Origin: Elysia chlorotica
Taxonomy: Eukaryota; Mollusca; Gastropoda; Plakobranchidae
DNA length: 64,000 nt
Direction: 5' to 3'
Assembly (NCBI GenBank): GCA_003991915.1
Contig: RQTK01001124.1
Location: forward strand, 46,683-110,682
Made by a program: the position numbers and the translations under genes. The notes under the pieces were generated by a model. The model was not told the DNA's origin. It saw only the letters and a list, made by a program, of their open reading frames with translations, and did not search any database. This document shows, one piece after another, positions 1 to 16,882 of this stretch (the first letter of the stretch is position 1; each line of letters starts with the position of its first letter).

Positions 1-1
1 A

Positions 2-60
<59 letters not shown>
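1..60 (+). repeat. (CT)n microsatellite at window start
   Basis: About 25 CT units after a C run. Confidence 0.93.
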
Positions 61-63
<3 letters not shown>

Positions 64-190
64 TCTTCTTTTTCTCTCTTAAAACGTGAGTCTGTGCCCA
101 TCTTTTTTTCTGTTTTTCTGAAGGTTCGCCTTTCTATCTCTTCCTCCTCGCCTTTCTCCTTTGACTGTTGTCTGTCGCCCTTGTTTGTGC

Positions 191-441
191 GGGGAGAGGG
201 GGTCCTGTGGTAGAATATGGGCTTTCGACGCAAAAGGTCCGTGGTTCGAGCCCTGACGATCTCGCTCCCTACTGGTTGGGTCGATGTCATTTTCATGTGA
301 CCGACTGAGACAGGATTCATGGTATCCCCGCCCTGTCTCAGGTGTGGCAGCACATAAAATTGTCAGACGTCAGTCTTAGGGCCCGTCTACAATATACCCT
401 ATATAGTGTTGCTGTTGGACGTTAAACCAACCCAACCAACC
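191..441 (+). mobile_element. SINE family A, near full length
   Basis: tRNA-like head (A box near 205-220, B box GGTTCGAGCCC) plus body and the tail TTGGACGTTAAACCAACCC. Lies in the first unit of a ~370 bp tandem duplication. Confidence 0.85.
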
Positions 442-555
442 CGCATCTCTCTTAAAACGTGAGTTTTTGTCCATCTTTTTTCTGTTTCTCTGAAGGTTTG
501 CCTTTTTATCTCTTCCTCCTCGTGTTTCTCCGTTGTCTGTTGCTTTTGTTTGTGC

Positions 556-790
556 GGGGGGTGGGTGGGTCGCCCTGAGGTAGAATATGGGCTTTCGACG
601 CAAAAGGTCCGTGGTTCGAGCCCTGACGATCTCGCTCCCCACTGGTTGGGTCGATGTCATTTTCACGTGACCGCCTGAGGCAGGAGCCATGGTATCCCTG
701 CTCTGTCTCGTGTGTGGCAGCACATAAAATTGTCAGATGTCAGTCTTAGGGCCCGTCTACAATATACCCTATATAGTGTTGATATTCAAC
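556..790 (+). mobile_element. SINE family A, near full length (duplicated copy)
   Basis: Second unit of the duplication that also copied the 191-441 element and its left flank; 3' end altered to TTGATATTCAAC. Confidence 0.8.
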
Positions 791-1312
791 TACAACTACT
801 GCCCTTGTTTATGCAGATGTTCATAGAAACATGGCAACAGGCAAACAACTCAGTTATATAACAAATAAACAAATAAATCTAGATCATCTCAGTTTTACTT
901 AGTTACATATTATAATGAGCTATCTTCTTTTAAAACACTAACGATTTTTAATATTTTAGAACTGAAATGAGTGAGTTTTTACGGCACGTAACGGCTATAC
1001 ATGTACTGTGCCCATGATGTGCTAAGACACTTAATACATAATAATAATAATACATTGAATATTTTTCCATGTTGTCAATTATAAGCTTGGTTTATACTGA
1101 CACAGATTTAACCAGTAGCGGACAAATAATTATTATGTAGTTTTATATATGTATAATAATTTTATTTAAACTAATGTAACACTAAATGTGCAAACTTTGT
1201 AGTAAATTTAAATGTTCATTGTGAATTTTTTGTCATTGCACACATAAGCAAGTATTATACTACTATTACTATGCACTGTGGTGTTTATTTGTTTGTTTTC
1301 CTTCCTTTAATT

Positions 1313-1480
1313 TACTGGTTGGGTCGGTGTCAGTTTAATGTGACCGACTGAGTCATGGTATCCCCGCGCTGTCTCGTATGTGGAAGCACATAAAATTGTC
1401 AGACGTCAGTCTTGTGGCCTGTCCACAATATAGCCTATAAAGTGCTGCTGTTGGACGTTAAAACCAACGCAACCAACCTT
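1313..1480 (+). mobile_element. SINE family A, headless body and tail
   Basis: Starts exactly at TACTGGTTGGGTCGG with no tRNA head; lacks part of the central GACAGGAG segment. Confidence 0.8.
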
Positions 1481-1631
1481 CTTTTAATTAGTTATTGATT
1501 ATTTATTATTATTTGTACTGTTTCCATGCGATTGGACAATCATTCCTGAGGCCTGGACTAGTTTTCCTGGTTTATTGATCTAATCAATTAGTCAGACTAT
1601 AGGTGATAGGGATGGGGAGTTAGGACCAGAG

Positions 1632-1997
1632 GTATCTTGGGTAGAACATTGGATTGTCAATAAGTGATACCCGGTTCGAATCCATGATCGGAAGAGATAT
1701 TATTTTGATTTTGTCCACTAGCAGTTGGGTTTTGGAACGGTAGGCCCTACCAGACAGACAGACAGGGAGGGAAGAAATAGAAAAAGATAAAACAGATATA
1801 TTTATATGAAGACAAATACACAGACAAGTCGAGGATGGGAAGATACAAAGATATATCCGTACCCCCCCCCCTTTTTTTTTTTTTTGTTGTCTCCGCCGAT
1901 TAAAAAAAACAACAACATATTAAAGCGAACCAAAACTTTGGGCCTGTCTACAATATACCCCATATAGTTTTGATATTGGACGTTAAACCAACTCAAA
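1632..1997 (+). mobile_element. Degenerate SINE pieces
   Basis: A tRNA-like stretch (GGTAGAACATTGG ... CCGGTTCGAATCC) at 1,639-1,682, and a separate family A tail at 1,937-1,997. Confidence 0.45.
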
Positions 1998-2559
1998 TAT
2001 TCAATTACTGCCCTTGTTTATGCAGATGTTCATATAATACATAAACAAATAAATCTAGATCATATCCGTTTTACTTTTACAAATTATAACGTGCTATCTA
2101 GTTTTTAAAACACTAACGACTTTTAATGTTTTAGAACTGAAATGAGTGATTTTTACGGACGTAACGGCTATACTGTGCCCATGATGTCCATAAGGCAGTT
2201 GATACATTATACTAGTAGCAGTGATGACTCATGTATCTCTCTGAGTGGAAAAAAGCATACACATTGTGCTTAAAAATGTTGATTAAAAGTAAAGGGTGGT
2301 TGAAAAAATCTATGTGTAGGATTATCACTATCATAGTTAAATTTTATCATACACATCAGATACCTCAGTAAACGCCGAGAAATTACATAAGTACATAATT
2401 ACGATGCTCTCTTATGGTTTGGAAGCAAGGTCCAGATTTCTTTCCCGGTGAAAAAGAAGTGGACAAGATTAGACTTCATACAATCGAGGTGAAGAGTTAT
2501 ACTTCAAGTTCAGCATTTGTGCCTTTACTTTACTTTTCCGATCCAGCAGTCACTTGAGC

Positions 2560-3230
2560 AGCATTTGTAAAAAAAAAAAAAAAAAAAAAAATGTCTTTCA
2601 ATATCAAGGCCCAAAAAACTATTCCCCATGTGAATAATAATATATTGTGTTTTTTCCGTATTATGTGTGCGTTTTTTTGTTTTGTTCTTTTTTTTCCTAC
2701 TACAGACCAGCAATTTCTACAACACATGCAATCAATTTCCTTGTGTTCTCACCAGATCCTTGAATAGTTCAAAGACCATAATTACGTCTCTACCTGGCTG
2801 GTAGTGATACAAAAAATGGATTAACAGTTTCCTATGGAATTAATCCGAAGAACATATGTCTCTACCTGGCTGCTAACAATAAAAGATTAACAGTTTCCTA
2901 ATCCTATGGAATTAATCGAAAGAACAAAACTGTCACTGATAACTGCGACTGAAGTCCTTGGTGGAACTCTCTAAGACAGAAAATATCAGAGATAGACAGA
3001 ATAAAGAATGAAGCAAGTACACCCACACTCAATCTCAAACTCTTTTAAGATAAAAAGAAAAGCAATCCAAAACACTGAAATGTGTTTGCTTGTTTTCATC
3101 ATACTTAAACATTCATCTTAACCCCTGCATTCTACTTTTTAAAAACATAATGTTTTTCCTCTATTTGTCCACATGATTATACATGTACTATAATTTAACA
3201 AAATGTCTATACCAGCTTGTTCCCTTTCAT
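2560..3230. other. No gene seen
   Basis: Poly-A run near 2,569-2,590, then AT-rich DNA. A short ACCTGGCTG...TAACAGTTTCCTA...GGAATTAATC motif is duplicated at 2,791-2,850 and 2,865-2,920. Confidence 0.4.
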
Positions 3231-3233
3231 TTT

Positions 3234-3239
3234 TTTATT
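3234..3239 (-). promoter_or_regulatory. Candidate UQCRB polyadenylation signal
   Basis: AATAAA on the minus strand about 300 bases past the UQCRB stop, the first such hexamer I see downstream. Position only; no transcript evidence. Confidence 0.35.
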
Positions 3240-3380
3240 ATCATTCACCTATTTAAAGAATACTTACGCATTCATAATATTACAACAAAAACTCACTCAG
3301 GGCAAATAGAACAAACACCAAAACTTTCTGCCTCTCATAAATTACAGAACTACATGCCTTCCATACAAATCCTTTTTGCT

Positions 3381-3835
3381 AATTTTTCTCCCAATAAAAA
3401 CTATCAGTCTGTCTTATAGTTACAAATGAGTCGCTGATCTTTAACCAACCATTTCTTGACGAGAGCAAGTACACCTGGCTTATTCGACTCTTGCCCCTGC
3501 AGTTGTAGCAAAGCAAATATCTAAGCAAGATGTGCGTCTTATGCTGTGTCCCACTGTTTCTTCTCCTCCCATTCCCTGATCACCTCATCGATGTAGGGCT
3601 GCAGGTATGCCGCATCCTGATATATAAAAAAAATTTTTTTTTTATGGAACAATAATATTGCATGTATTGGCGAGGGCGTGGAAAGAAATCAAGTCGTAAA
3701 CGCATGTGAGAATGCTAGCTAGCTACGAACTATAAGCTGTTTTTTCTCCCCCAAAAAAAACTATTGTTCATTTTTCTCCCCCCAAAAAATATCAGTCTGT
3801 CTTACAGTTACAAATGAGTCGCTGATCTTTACCAA
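3381..3835 (+). repeat. ~60 bp direct duplication flanking UQCRB exon 4
   Basis: ATCAGTCTGTCTTA.AGTTAC and ACAAATGAGTCGCTGATCTT occur at about 3,401 and again at 3,789, one in the 3' UTR and one in intron 3. Confidence 0.75.
3539..3616 (-). CDS. UQCRB: UQCRB coding exon 4 and stop
   Basis: 78 nt after a TATCAG acceptor. Codes DAAYLQPYIDEVIREW and the charged tail, stop TAA at 3541-3539. Phase 0 with exon 3. Confidence 0.93.
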   Translation of the reverse strand, partial: DAAYLQPYIDEVIREWEEKKQWDTA

Positions 3836-5187
3836 AAAATATGGGAACAATATGTTAAACATAATTTAAATGCTATAATTATAATTATAATTATAACAGT
3901 GACATATATTGTCTTGAAAAAATCAAAGACGGAAATGGCTTTTTTGCGTACATGTAGTTAAATACTGTATTTATATAGCATGCACTTAGTTATAAATATA
4001 TATAATTGCATATCACAGCTTGATAAATCAAAGAAAGAAATTTTTTGGTTCATATAATAATTAAATACTATACAATTATAGAAAGAAGATACATAAATAA
4101 ATTATGACTATGAGTCTGATTTTAATAGCGCCAAGGAGAAAAACTGAACATATTCTTTTGAAAAATTCAGTTTATGAGAAATTCAATTTATCAGACTTTG
4201 CTTTGTGAGGTTTCCACTTTACCAGTTTTCACATACTGCATTATGTGATTGAAATGTAGCGGAATCAGCATAGGACAAACCATGTAAAATGAACTACCAG
4301 TGATGCCAGCGAGATCATCATTATTTTACTGAACTTAAAGCGCACATAGGCATAGCATATTGGATAACAACACATAACCCCTTGATAGACTTTTACTGAG
4401 CCCTGCCCGCCAACTTTTGTTTTCGACTGAAAATCTGTAAAATTATGGAAAACTGCACCACTCAACTGTTCTACTGTAGGTACTAATTCTGAGGTGAAAG
4501 TTCCTCTTTACCTCTCAACAGTCAAGTGTTTATTACAAACACATAAGCAGACTCTTCTGTATACCTAACTGAATTAAATACAATTACTTTTTTTTAAAAG
4601 AACTTCTAGTCAAGCACAGCAATACAATATCCCAGCGATGAGAAATATATAGACTGTGCATTAAGCGCTTAGTTAACTGATAATGAGCTGACTATTTCAA
4701 CAAAGGTGAGACTTTTTTTTTTTCTTTCAAGCAACATGACTTACAACATTAACACCAATCAAACACATATGGATATTAGACCTCCATGTGAGGCCTAATC
4801 GAATTGTTTGAACTTTTTCGCACTCATCACCATGCCCAATCTTGACTAATCTCAACATCAAAAGGACATGGATACACATTTGTTTTGTCATAAAGCTCTT
4901 GAAAAGTGAACAAGGATCTATTTGAAACTTGGTGCTGATATCCTTAAACTCAGAATTTGTATTGTATGAATATTTTTTACTATCTCATTCAGATTCAAAT
5001 TTAAAATAATTATAGGAATTTTGTGCCATGTTTTCATATGATGTACATAAAAGATATATTTCCTAACTTTGTAACAAATGTGCGAAATCTGAAGTGAAAG
5101 TATCATGTGTCAAACGAGGGGGGAGAGAGAGAGTAGGAGAGGAGGAGAGAGAAAGAGAGAGAAGGCATCTAAATTTGTGGAGAGAGA

Positions 5188-5240
<53 letters not shown>

Positions 5241-8200
5241 AGAGAGAGAGAGAGACACAGAGAGACAGAGAGAGACCTAATCTAGGTTTCGGTAGATTAT
5301 AACCAGATCTAGAACTAAATTTCTACTTCTAGACAGATCGTAAATACATAAATTTCTTTTCAAGCTTGAATTGAAAGTAATGAAAAACAAATTTCTATTC
5401 CAAAAAAAAAAAAAGGTCTAATTTCTTTATAATGTAATTAAATGACCAGCCATAAGGTTTTCAGTTCTTTATATGGTAGCCAATTTCTAACACCTGAAAT
5501 ACTGAATCATTTTGGCTGGCACTAAGACACAGTCCTATCCTGTAAGCACATGCACATTGATAATATCTCCACTTCTTAGAGCCAGGAACGATCGATGTTT
5601 ATAAAGAATATACATACATAACATTAAAAGTCCAAACCATATGAATTAATTTCTAACCCAAAAACCTGTAAAAAATTTTTGGAAAATTTCCATCCTACTG
5701 TAGAACATGCACATTGATAACACCACCACTTCTTAGAGCCAGGAACGATCGATATTTATAAAGAATAAACATACATAACATTAAAAGTCCAAACCATACA
5801 AATTAATTTCTACCTAAAAAAACCTGTAAAAATTTGTGGAAAATTTCCGTCCCACTGTAGAACCAACTCACTTCCTCATACTGAGTCCACTCCTCCTTGG
5901 GCAGAACCGTCTTCATCATGCTAAGCTGCTGTGCCCTCATGATGCGGAAGTTGCGAGCGTCCAGGTCCTGTTTCGGGATTCTGCGCAGCGCCTCCTTCAC
6001 AGCCGGGGCGTGGATGCCTTCGATGATGATGTCATCACGCCGCAAGCCTGGCACGCAGAAAATAAAGACAACCTAGAGGTTTAGGACGGTTTCATAACAA
6101 ATCTTCTTCTTCTTCTCGTTCTCCAACACTCTCTTCAAACCCTGATCCCAGCCTGGGCAATGAAGGCTACCGTTTTCTCTAGCTTAACAAATAAATATAT
6201 AGATAAATCGCTGACAGCAAAGACAAAATCAGCACTATATAGATTATATTGTGGACGGACCCCAAGACGGACGTCTGACAATTTTTATGTGCTGCCACAC
6301 ACGAGACAGGGCGGGGATACCATGATCCCTGTCTCAGTCAGTTACATTATACTGACACCGACCCAACCAGTAGGGAACTCGGGACCTTCTGCGTTGGAAG
6401 CCAATGTTCTACCCCTGGACCACTGCGCCCCCTGCTTGTAAAGAACAACTGAGTTCTTTCATATTTTGCCGCTCTCTCGGCAGTCTCTTCCAATTCTTTC
6501 AAACGCTGTGACGTATATTAAAATCCTCATTCGAATGCTTGTGCTTATTTGTTATTAAGATATAAAGAAGACAGAAGCGAAAAAATGACTCAAAAGTGAT
6601 AACTTTTTTTAAAAATTAAAATGTTTAACAGTCTTATTGAAATAATATGGAAAAAAATAATGTAAGCTTGGAGCAGCTATCAGACCAGCTCAAATTCAAA
6701 ACCGTACTCTTTTTATTTAGGTGCTGGATATTATGAAAGAAGCAGAAGGCGAGCCTTATTGTTTTCCTTTACAAAATAGTAAAAGAAATACCCGGAAAAA
6801 AAAAAAAAAAAAAAAACATACTACATGTATGGACAAAGCTTAACTTTTTATTTTATACTAGACTTAATTTCTTATATTTTAAAGGACACAACAATTAGCT
6901 GCCAGGTGTGACCGGCTCAGACAAGAGTCATGGTATCCCCGCCCTGTCTTGTGTGTGGCAGCACATAAAAATTGTCAGATGTCCGTATTGGGGCCCGTGC
7001 AAAATATAGCCTATATAGTGCTGCTGTTGGACGTTAAACAAGCCAACCAACCAAGCTGCTAGGTCCATATAAAAAAAAACCAAGGGCTGGAAAAAAGGTG
7101 AAGGAAAATTCTATGACTTAGCGTTAAAACAGAAAGACAGTCTGGCACAGTGTGTAGTCCGTGTCTCTAGCAAATAATTACAGTATTGGGTCTAATTAAA
7201 AAAAACAAAGAGTCAAAGACAAAGGTTCGGTTTGGTTTGGTTGATTTAACGTCCAACAGCAGCACTATATCGGCTATATTATGGACAGGTCCCAAGACGG
7301 ACGTCTGACAATTTTATGTGCTGTCACACACGAGACAGGGCGGGGATACCATGACTCCTGTCTCAGCCGGTCACATTATGCTGACACCAACCCAACCAGT
7401 AGGGAACGCAACAGCCATGATTCGAACTCGGGACCTTTTGCGTCGGAAGCCGATGTTCTACCCCTGGACCACCGCGCCCCCCCCTCAAAGACAAAGAGCC
7501 GCTCTATAATTGTGAATTGGTAGAAAAGGGAAAGCTTACCTAGCTCACGGAAATAAGACTTGTTGTAACACCATTTCTTGAACTTGTACAGGAGACTGTG
7601 CTTGTCCACTGTGAACATGATGATTTATGATTAAAACATGGTGATTCCAGATTAATTATAATTATTTATAATAAAAAAAACAACTAACAAATCATAATGT
7701 TTATTATTAAAAACAGACAACATTTTCTATCTGGCGTTGGCCGTCTGAAGCTAGCAAACAGCTATCCATAAAATAAAAGTCATATGTAAAACAGAGAACA
7801 CTTGTAACAATATCACCAGATACAGTTCTCACACAAAAATAAAGACCAATTAGATCTAGGCCTAGATTACACTGCACAAGGCTTGCATTACTTTTTCTTT
7901 TTTAATCATAACATGTACTAGAGTTTACCTTTACAATTAAATTTTTTTACTCATCTATAGATCGCATCACGAACATGTATTGTAACTTGATCTAGATTTA
8001 AGCTTACTAAAGTTTAGATCTGGATAGATAGGGACTATAGATTTATATAATTTGTTGACCTGTGAAGGAATGGTTTCATTTACTGGTATCTGTGTATGAA
8101 TGCACAGCTTTATCTAACCATGTACGAATAAACAGTACCATAGATAAATCTTCTGGTACCTGTGTATAAATTTAAACAGTTCCAGTTCTATACACTGGTA

Positions 8201-8550
8201 CCTGTATACGAATAAACGCAATCTTTCCATTTTGCTCAGCTTATTTGTAAATGATAATTTCTAGATCAGAATAAAGATCTAGATCTAGATCTAGAAGTCT
8301 AGATCTAGATCATATCTAGATCTAGATCTATAGATTCTAGATCCCTGACTAATCCTCCAAACACTGTCTTTGGTTTTCTGTTAATATACAACTTATAGAT
8401 CTAAATATCTAGATATACAATCTAAATTATTATTTCGCTCATTCACGTTTGCCAATTTCCCATGTTAGATAGATCTACATTTGATGATTTATGTATTTTA
8501 TCGCGTTACTTACAGGCTTGTTTGGCTGCTTGTCTAGCAGGAGCTGCCAT
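3539..8550 (-). CDS. UQCRB: Cytochrome b-c1 complex subunit 7 (complex III), 4 exons
   Basis: Subunit of mitochondrial respiratory complex III (ubiquinol-cytochrome c reductase), a small matrix-side protein of the inner-membrane complex. Joined exons 8550-8514, 7608-7540, 6047-5872 and 3616-3539 (minus strand) give 360 nt, 119 residues plus TAA. All introns are GT-AG and phases match. Family landmarks seen: KKWCYNKSYFRELGLRRDD (about residues 23-41), VKEALRRIP, RNFRIMRAQQ, LPKEEWTQYEE and a charged C-terminus ending IREWEEKKQWDTA. Vertebrate UQCRB is about 111 residues, so length fits; the short Ala/Gln-rich N-terminus differs, as is usual. The start has A at -3 and G at +4. Introns hold SINEs and local duplications. 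A decayed retrotransposon begins about 230 bp upstream of the start codon. The family call rests on recognised motifs, not a search. Confidence 0.95.
3840..5090. other. UQCRB intron 3, AT-rich
   Basis: AT-rich intronic sequence with no recognised element; short open frames on either strand show no family motif. Confidence 0.4.
5117..5273 (+). repeat. (GA)n microsatellite
   Basis: GA/GAGA tract with CACAGA and GGA interruptions inside UQCRB intron 3. Confidence 0.9.
5545..5862 (+). repeat. Two-copy tandem duplication, ~157 bp unit
   Basis: ACATGCACATTGATAA ... CCAGGAACGATCGAT ... TTTCC.TCC.ACTGTAGAAC occurs at 5,549-5,704 and 5,705-5,862, directly beside the UQCRB exon 3 donor. Confidence 0.85.
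5872..6047 (-). CDS. UQCRB: UQCRB coding exon 3
   Basis: 176 nt after a GTGCCAG acceptor, ending TATGAGGAA before GTGAGT. Codes the family core: RRDDIIIEG, VKEALRRIP, RNFRIMRAQQ and LPKEEWTQYEE. Confidence 0.95.
6232..6438 (-). mobile_element. SINE family A, internal deletion
   Basis: Minus-strand copy in UQCRB intron 2, same orientation as the gene. The junction between body and head has lost the B-box side (GGAACTCGGGACC). Confidence 0.8.
6905..7050 (+). mobile_element. SINE family A, headless
   Basis: Begins GTGTGACCGGCTCAGACA and ends at the GTTGGACGTTAAAC tail. Confidence 0.8.
7225..7484 (-). mobile_element. SINE family A, full length with target-site duplication
   Basis: Complete element flanked by perfect 12 bp repeats TCAAAGACAAAG at 7213-7224 and 7485-7496, proof of retroposition. 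About 55 bp from the UQCRB exon 2 donor. Confidence 0.92.
7540..7608 (-). CDS. UQCRB: UQCRB coding exon 2
   Basis: 69 nt after a CACAG acceptor, ending CTAG before GTAAGC. Codes the KFKKWCYNKSYFREL segment that matches the WYYN...F.KLGL region of the family. A SINE with a clear target-site duplication lies about 45 bp downstream in the intron. Confidence 0.93.
   Translation of the reverse strand, partial: WTSTVSCTSSRNGVTTSLISVS
8230..8420. repeat. TCTAGATC-rich cluster in UQCRB intron 1
   Basis: Overlapping AGATCT/TCTAGA hexamers (palindromic) in runs such as CTAGATCTAGATCTAGA near 8,278-8,340. Confidence 0.8.
8514..8550 (-). CDS. UQCRB: UQCRB coding exon 1
   Basis: Codes residues 1-12 plus one base. 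Begins AAG-ATG-G and ends at a GTAAGT donor. Its 5' UTR and promoter lie to the right, within about 230 bp of a LINE remnant. Confidence 0.85.
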
Positions 8551-8784
8551 CTTGACCTTGCAAAGTAAGATTGAGAGAAAACGAAAATAGAACGGAAGTA
8601 GTTACACAATGTAAGAATTTAAAACTAACTCTAAGACTAAAGATCGGCGATAGACTCAATAAGATGAGGTACTTAGACCATAAAACTCTGTGACTACACC
8701 TCAGAAAGTCAACGATACAAATCAAATGGACCAATGGCCAAGTGCCTAACCGTACATAACTGGGACCATTATTATGACCTTTTA

Positions 8785-10325
8785 GCCAAGTGCCCAAAAG
8801 GCTCCACGTAGCATCCAATAAAGAACCGATTTGCGTTAAAAGGAAACTAGCAGCATTGAAATACTGGGCGAGAGACACATTTAACCCCTCAAACCATAAT
8901 TATTACAATAATTATTTCAACGATCATGTTAATAAAATCACTGACATTCAAAGGAGAAAAACAAAAAAAAATCAAACAAATCTCAGCATGCTAGTATACG
9001 ACGGAATACGTAATTTAGATCTAGATCCCAAAGACAATACCTAAAAATTCGCAATAGAACCGTGGACTCTCAGAAACATCCAATTAGACACCCAGCTAGG
9101 CCAAAAACTGAGTAAATAAACAACAACAAAGGGCGAACAAGACAAACTCAAAGCACTAACCCTAGAACACCTGAATGAAAACTACAAGAACAGTAGGCCT
9201 ACAACAATCTATACAGACGGATCTAAGAAAAGAAGCCTTGTTATCAAACGAGTCTACATCAAAGGCTTGAAATTGGAGATCGACAGCAGAATAAAGCACG
9301 AAAATAGTATTACAGCATCAAAATTAGCGACCATATACGAAACTCTAAAGACTATTCGGGAAAAGAAGATGAAAGGAGAAATCGTATTTAGATTAACGGA
9401 CTCCTTAGCAGTAGGCCTATCACTCAGTGTGAAAAAAAAATCCAAACAAAACCAACGCCAGGCAAGGCCTTACATACGAGTAGTTGATCAACATTCGAGC
9501 AAACCACCTCCAAGGAAAGAACCAAACCAATGGTCAGATCTGCTGGAAACCAACCCACTGTTGTAAAAGATTGAGTACCTGATACATGTAATTTGTTTGT
9601 GGACCAAGGGAAATAACAAGTGTTTTCCTTCCTACCTTGGGACTTACAGAATTATCCTTTCTTAGTTTTAGAACTGTTAGTTGGATTTTAGACTGCAAGG
9701 AAGATGAAGAGAGAATGATTGGGGGATTTGAGAAAACGATGCTCGAGAAGAAAGGAAAATGTGTTACTGTTAGATTCTTATTGTACAAATAAAGCATTGA
9801 AACGTATTATAAGGAGTTTGTCTTCATATGAAAGGAAGATCTATACATTGATATAAAATTTATTACAACTGTAACATCTCAGGAAACGAAAAAGCTGATC
9901 AACAGGCCAAATTAGAACTCAGAAAAACAGGACTGTCTCCCAGTCAAGTAAAAACAATAATAAACCAGTACAAAAATAAAGAGTGACAAAACATAAGGAA
10001 CAACCATCCCAAAGAGGGATTCGTCAATAGGGAAAAGCTTAATCTACTTCAAATACACGAACAATAAAATCAATAGAGCCAGACTTGGAGTCAAAAACCT
10101 TAAGGTTATCAAATAATGTAATAGGCCACACCTTAAACAATACAGCAGGTCACAGAAACATGCTCAGTTTACTCTCTTGCAATAAAGAGTTAACGCAGAA
10201 AAGAAAACATCGCCTTTACATCAGAAGAAGTACACAGTACTCAATCCAAGAAGCGATAGCGATAACCAAACATAGTTTTAAAAATTTTGAAAAAACAACA
10301 AAAAGAGGCCAAAAAAAGTCCCCTC
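8785..10325 (+). mobile_element. Decayed non-LTR retrotransposon with RNase H remnant
   Basis: Translated pieces read like the end of an I/Jockey-type pol: LAALKYWAR near 8,860; TIYTDGSK near 9,213 (RNase H first Asp); ITASKLATIYE near 9,315, where the family's second catalytic residue, Glu, is replaced by Lys; FRLTDSLAV near 9,397 (third Asp); and SGNEKADQQAK near 9,890. Frames are broken by stops, and 9,567-9,835 is unrelated sequence ending in an AATAAA-bearing stretch, perhaps a nested insertion. The piece ends in a (GAA)n tract. Non-functional. Confidence 0.65.
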
Positions 10326-10357
10326 TAAACATCAACCCAATGGAATGGGACAGCCCC

Positions 10358-10446
10358 CCAAGAAGAAGAAGAAGAAGAAGAAGAAGAAGAAGAAGAAGAA
10401 GAAGAAGAAGAAGAAGAAGAAGAAGAAGAAGAAGAAGAAGAAGAAG
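10358..10446 (+). repeat. (AGA)n microsatellite
   Basis: About 29 AGA units. It opens a poly-Arg or poly-Ser frame on either strand; I do not treat these as coding. Confidence 0.93.
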
Positions 10447-10609
10447 GGGTGAACGCCTTTGTCACTTGAATGTCACGCGAGTGGGATTTGAATTGCTCGT
10501 TTATCAGTTTGTAAAAATTTCCCGCCCCCAACACTTTGCTCCAAAGGTGAAAAAGTCACGCATTCAACTTCGAGAAGGGGGTACTTCGTCATCGTAAAAG
10601 TCCAGGAAA

Positions 10610-11500
10610 TTTTGTGTAAAGCGCGGGGGCGTTATCATAAATTATCATATTACGCATAGACATCAGAGTGACAGATAGTACGCATAGACATGAGAGTGAC
10701 AGACTAAACATAAATTTTATGTCTAGTCTGTATTTTAATACAGGAAAGATGACAGTACTGTTACAATACAGTGTACCACGATTGTACACAAGAAATGCCT
10801 CGTCGTACACGTAACTATGTAACGTCTATTAATAGTTATGGGAAAACCCAAGCGGACTGCCCCTAAAACTGAAAGTAAACTCTGGAAATAACTCATGTGT
10901 ATCATAGATCAGTGTTCCCGGGCGCGCATCCCCTCAAAATAGGGTGGTATCTCTTTGAAACCTCCGAATCTAGATTAGAAATAACCAAGAGCTTATCTAA
11001 ATCCAATCTAGATCTCAGAGACTAATCAGACTAGATCTAGATCTATACAAATTATCTGAATGATTAAATTTCAAAATATTTATATTTTGGGATATTTAAG
11101 ACTTAGAATCTAGATTAGTCTAGATCTAGATAGGTTTCTAGATCTATCTAATCTAGATAATTATATTCTACACAGTTTAAAGCTTTCTTCCACACAGGAG
11201 TCTGGTCGAGCTAGAGAATTATCGAAATCAGATGTATACAAAGATCTAACTAGATCTATAATTATTCTAGATCTAGATTTACACCTACTTTTGCCAGAGG
11301 GGTATTTTACACGCCAAAATATCCACATAGATTCAAAGGTCTAAGGATATAGAATCTAGATTATTGACACTAGTTTGAATTGACAAGTACTAGAGTCTAG
11401 ATCTAGACTAGACTAGTATTTGAAAGGATTTATATTCTAAAAATCAATTGTAAACCCTAGATTTAGATCTACCCACATTAGAGGTCTCTCTCAATATATA
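10610..11500. promoter_or_regulatory. Upstream region of the MAVS-like gene with TCTAGATC clusters
   Basis: Contains GGGCGCGCATCCC at about 10,920 and, from 10,970 to 11,470, at least ten AGATCT/TCTAGA-type words. A 25 bp motif (ACGCATAGACAT.AGAGTGACAGA) is repeated at 10,653 and 10,680. No TATA box that I would defend. Confidence 0.35.
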
Positions 11501-11522
11501 TCTTCGACTGAACCATAGAGAG

Positions 11523-16780
<5,258 letters not shown>

Positions 16781-16876
16781 ACTACACGTAATCTGGTTTG
16801 TTACTTCTTTAATTTATTAACCAGCTGAACTTAATGTACTGTTACAGTTACTACATATACTGAATTGGTTTTATTT

Positions 16877-16882
16877 AATTAA
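16877..16882 (+). promoter_or_regulatory. Candidate ATTAAA polyadenylation signal
   Basis: ATTAAA variant hexamer about 100 bases past the MAVS-like stop, followed by T-rich sequence. Weak, position-based. Confidence 0.3.

Larger units (their letters stand above)
76..800 (+). repeat. ~370 bp tandem duplication containing a SINE
   Basis: TCTTAAAACGTGAG and the following C/T-rich block recur at about 76 and 449, each leading into a SINE. Confidence 0.75.
800..2210 (+). repeat. Direct duplication about 1.2 kb apart
   Basis: 800-1,035 and 1,998-2,205 share CCCTTGTTTATGCAGATGTT, AAATAAATCTAGATCAT, AGAACTGAAATGAGTGA and CTGTGCCCATGATGT. The interval between holds SINE pieces and a poly-C/poly-T run at 1,862-1,884. 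Confidence 0.75.

Noticed and set aside
10085..10597. 170-residue frame with a poly-Arg run
   Set aside because: Made of decayed LINE sequence joined to an (AGA)n microsatellite.
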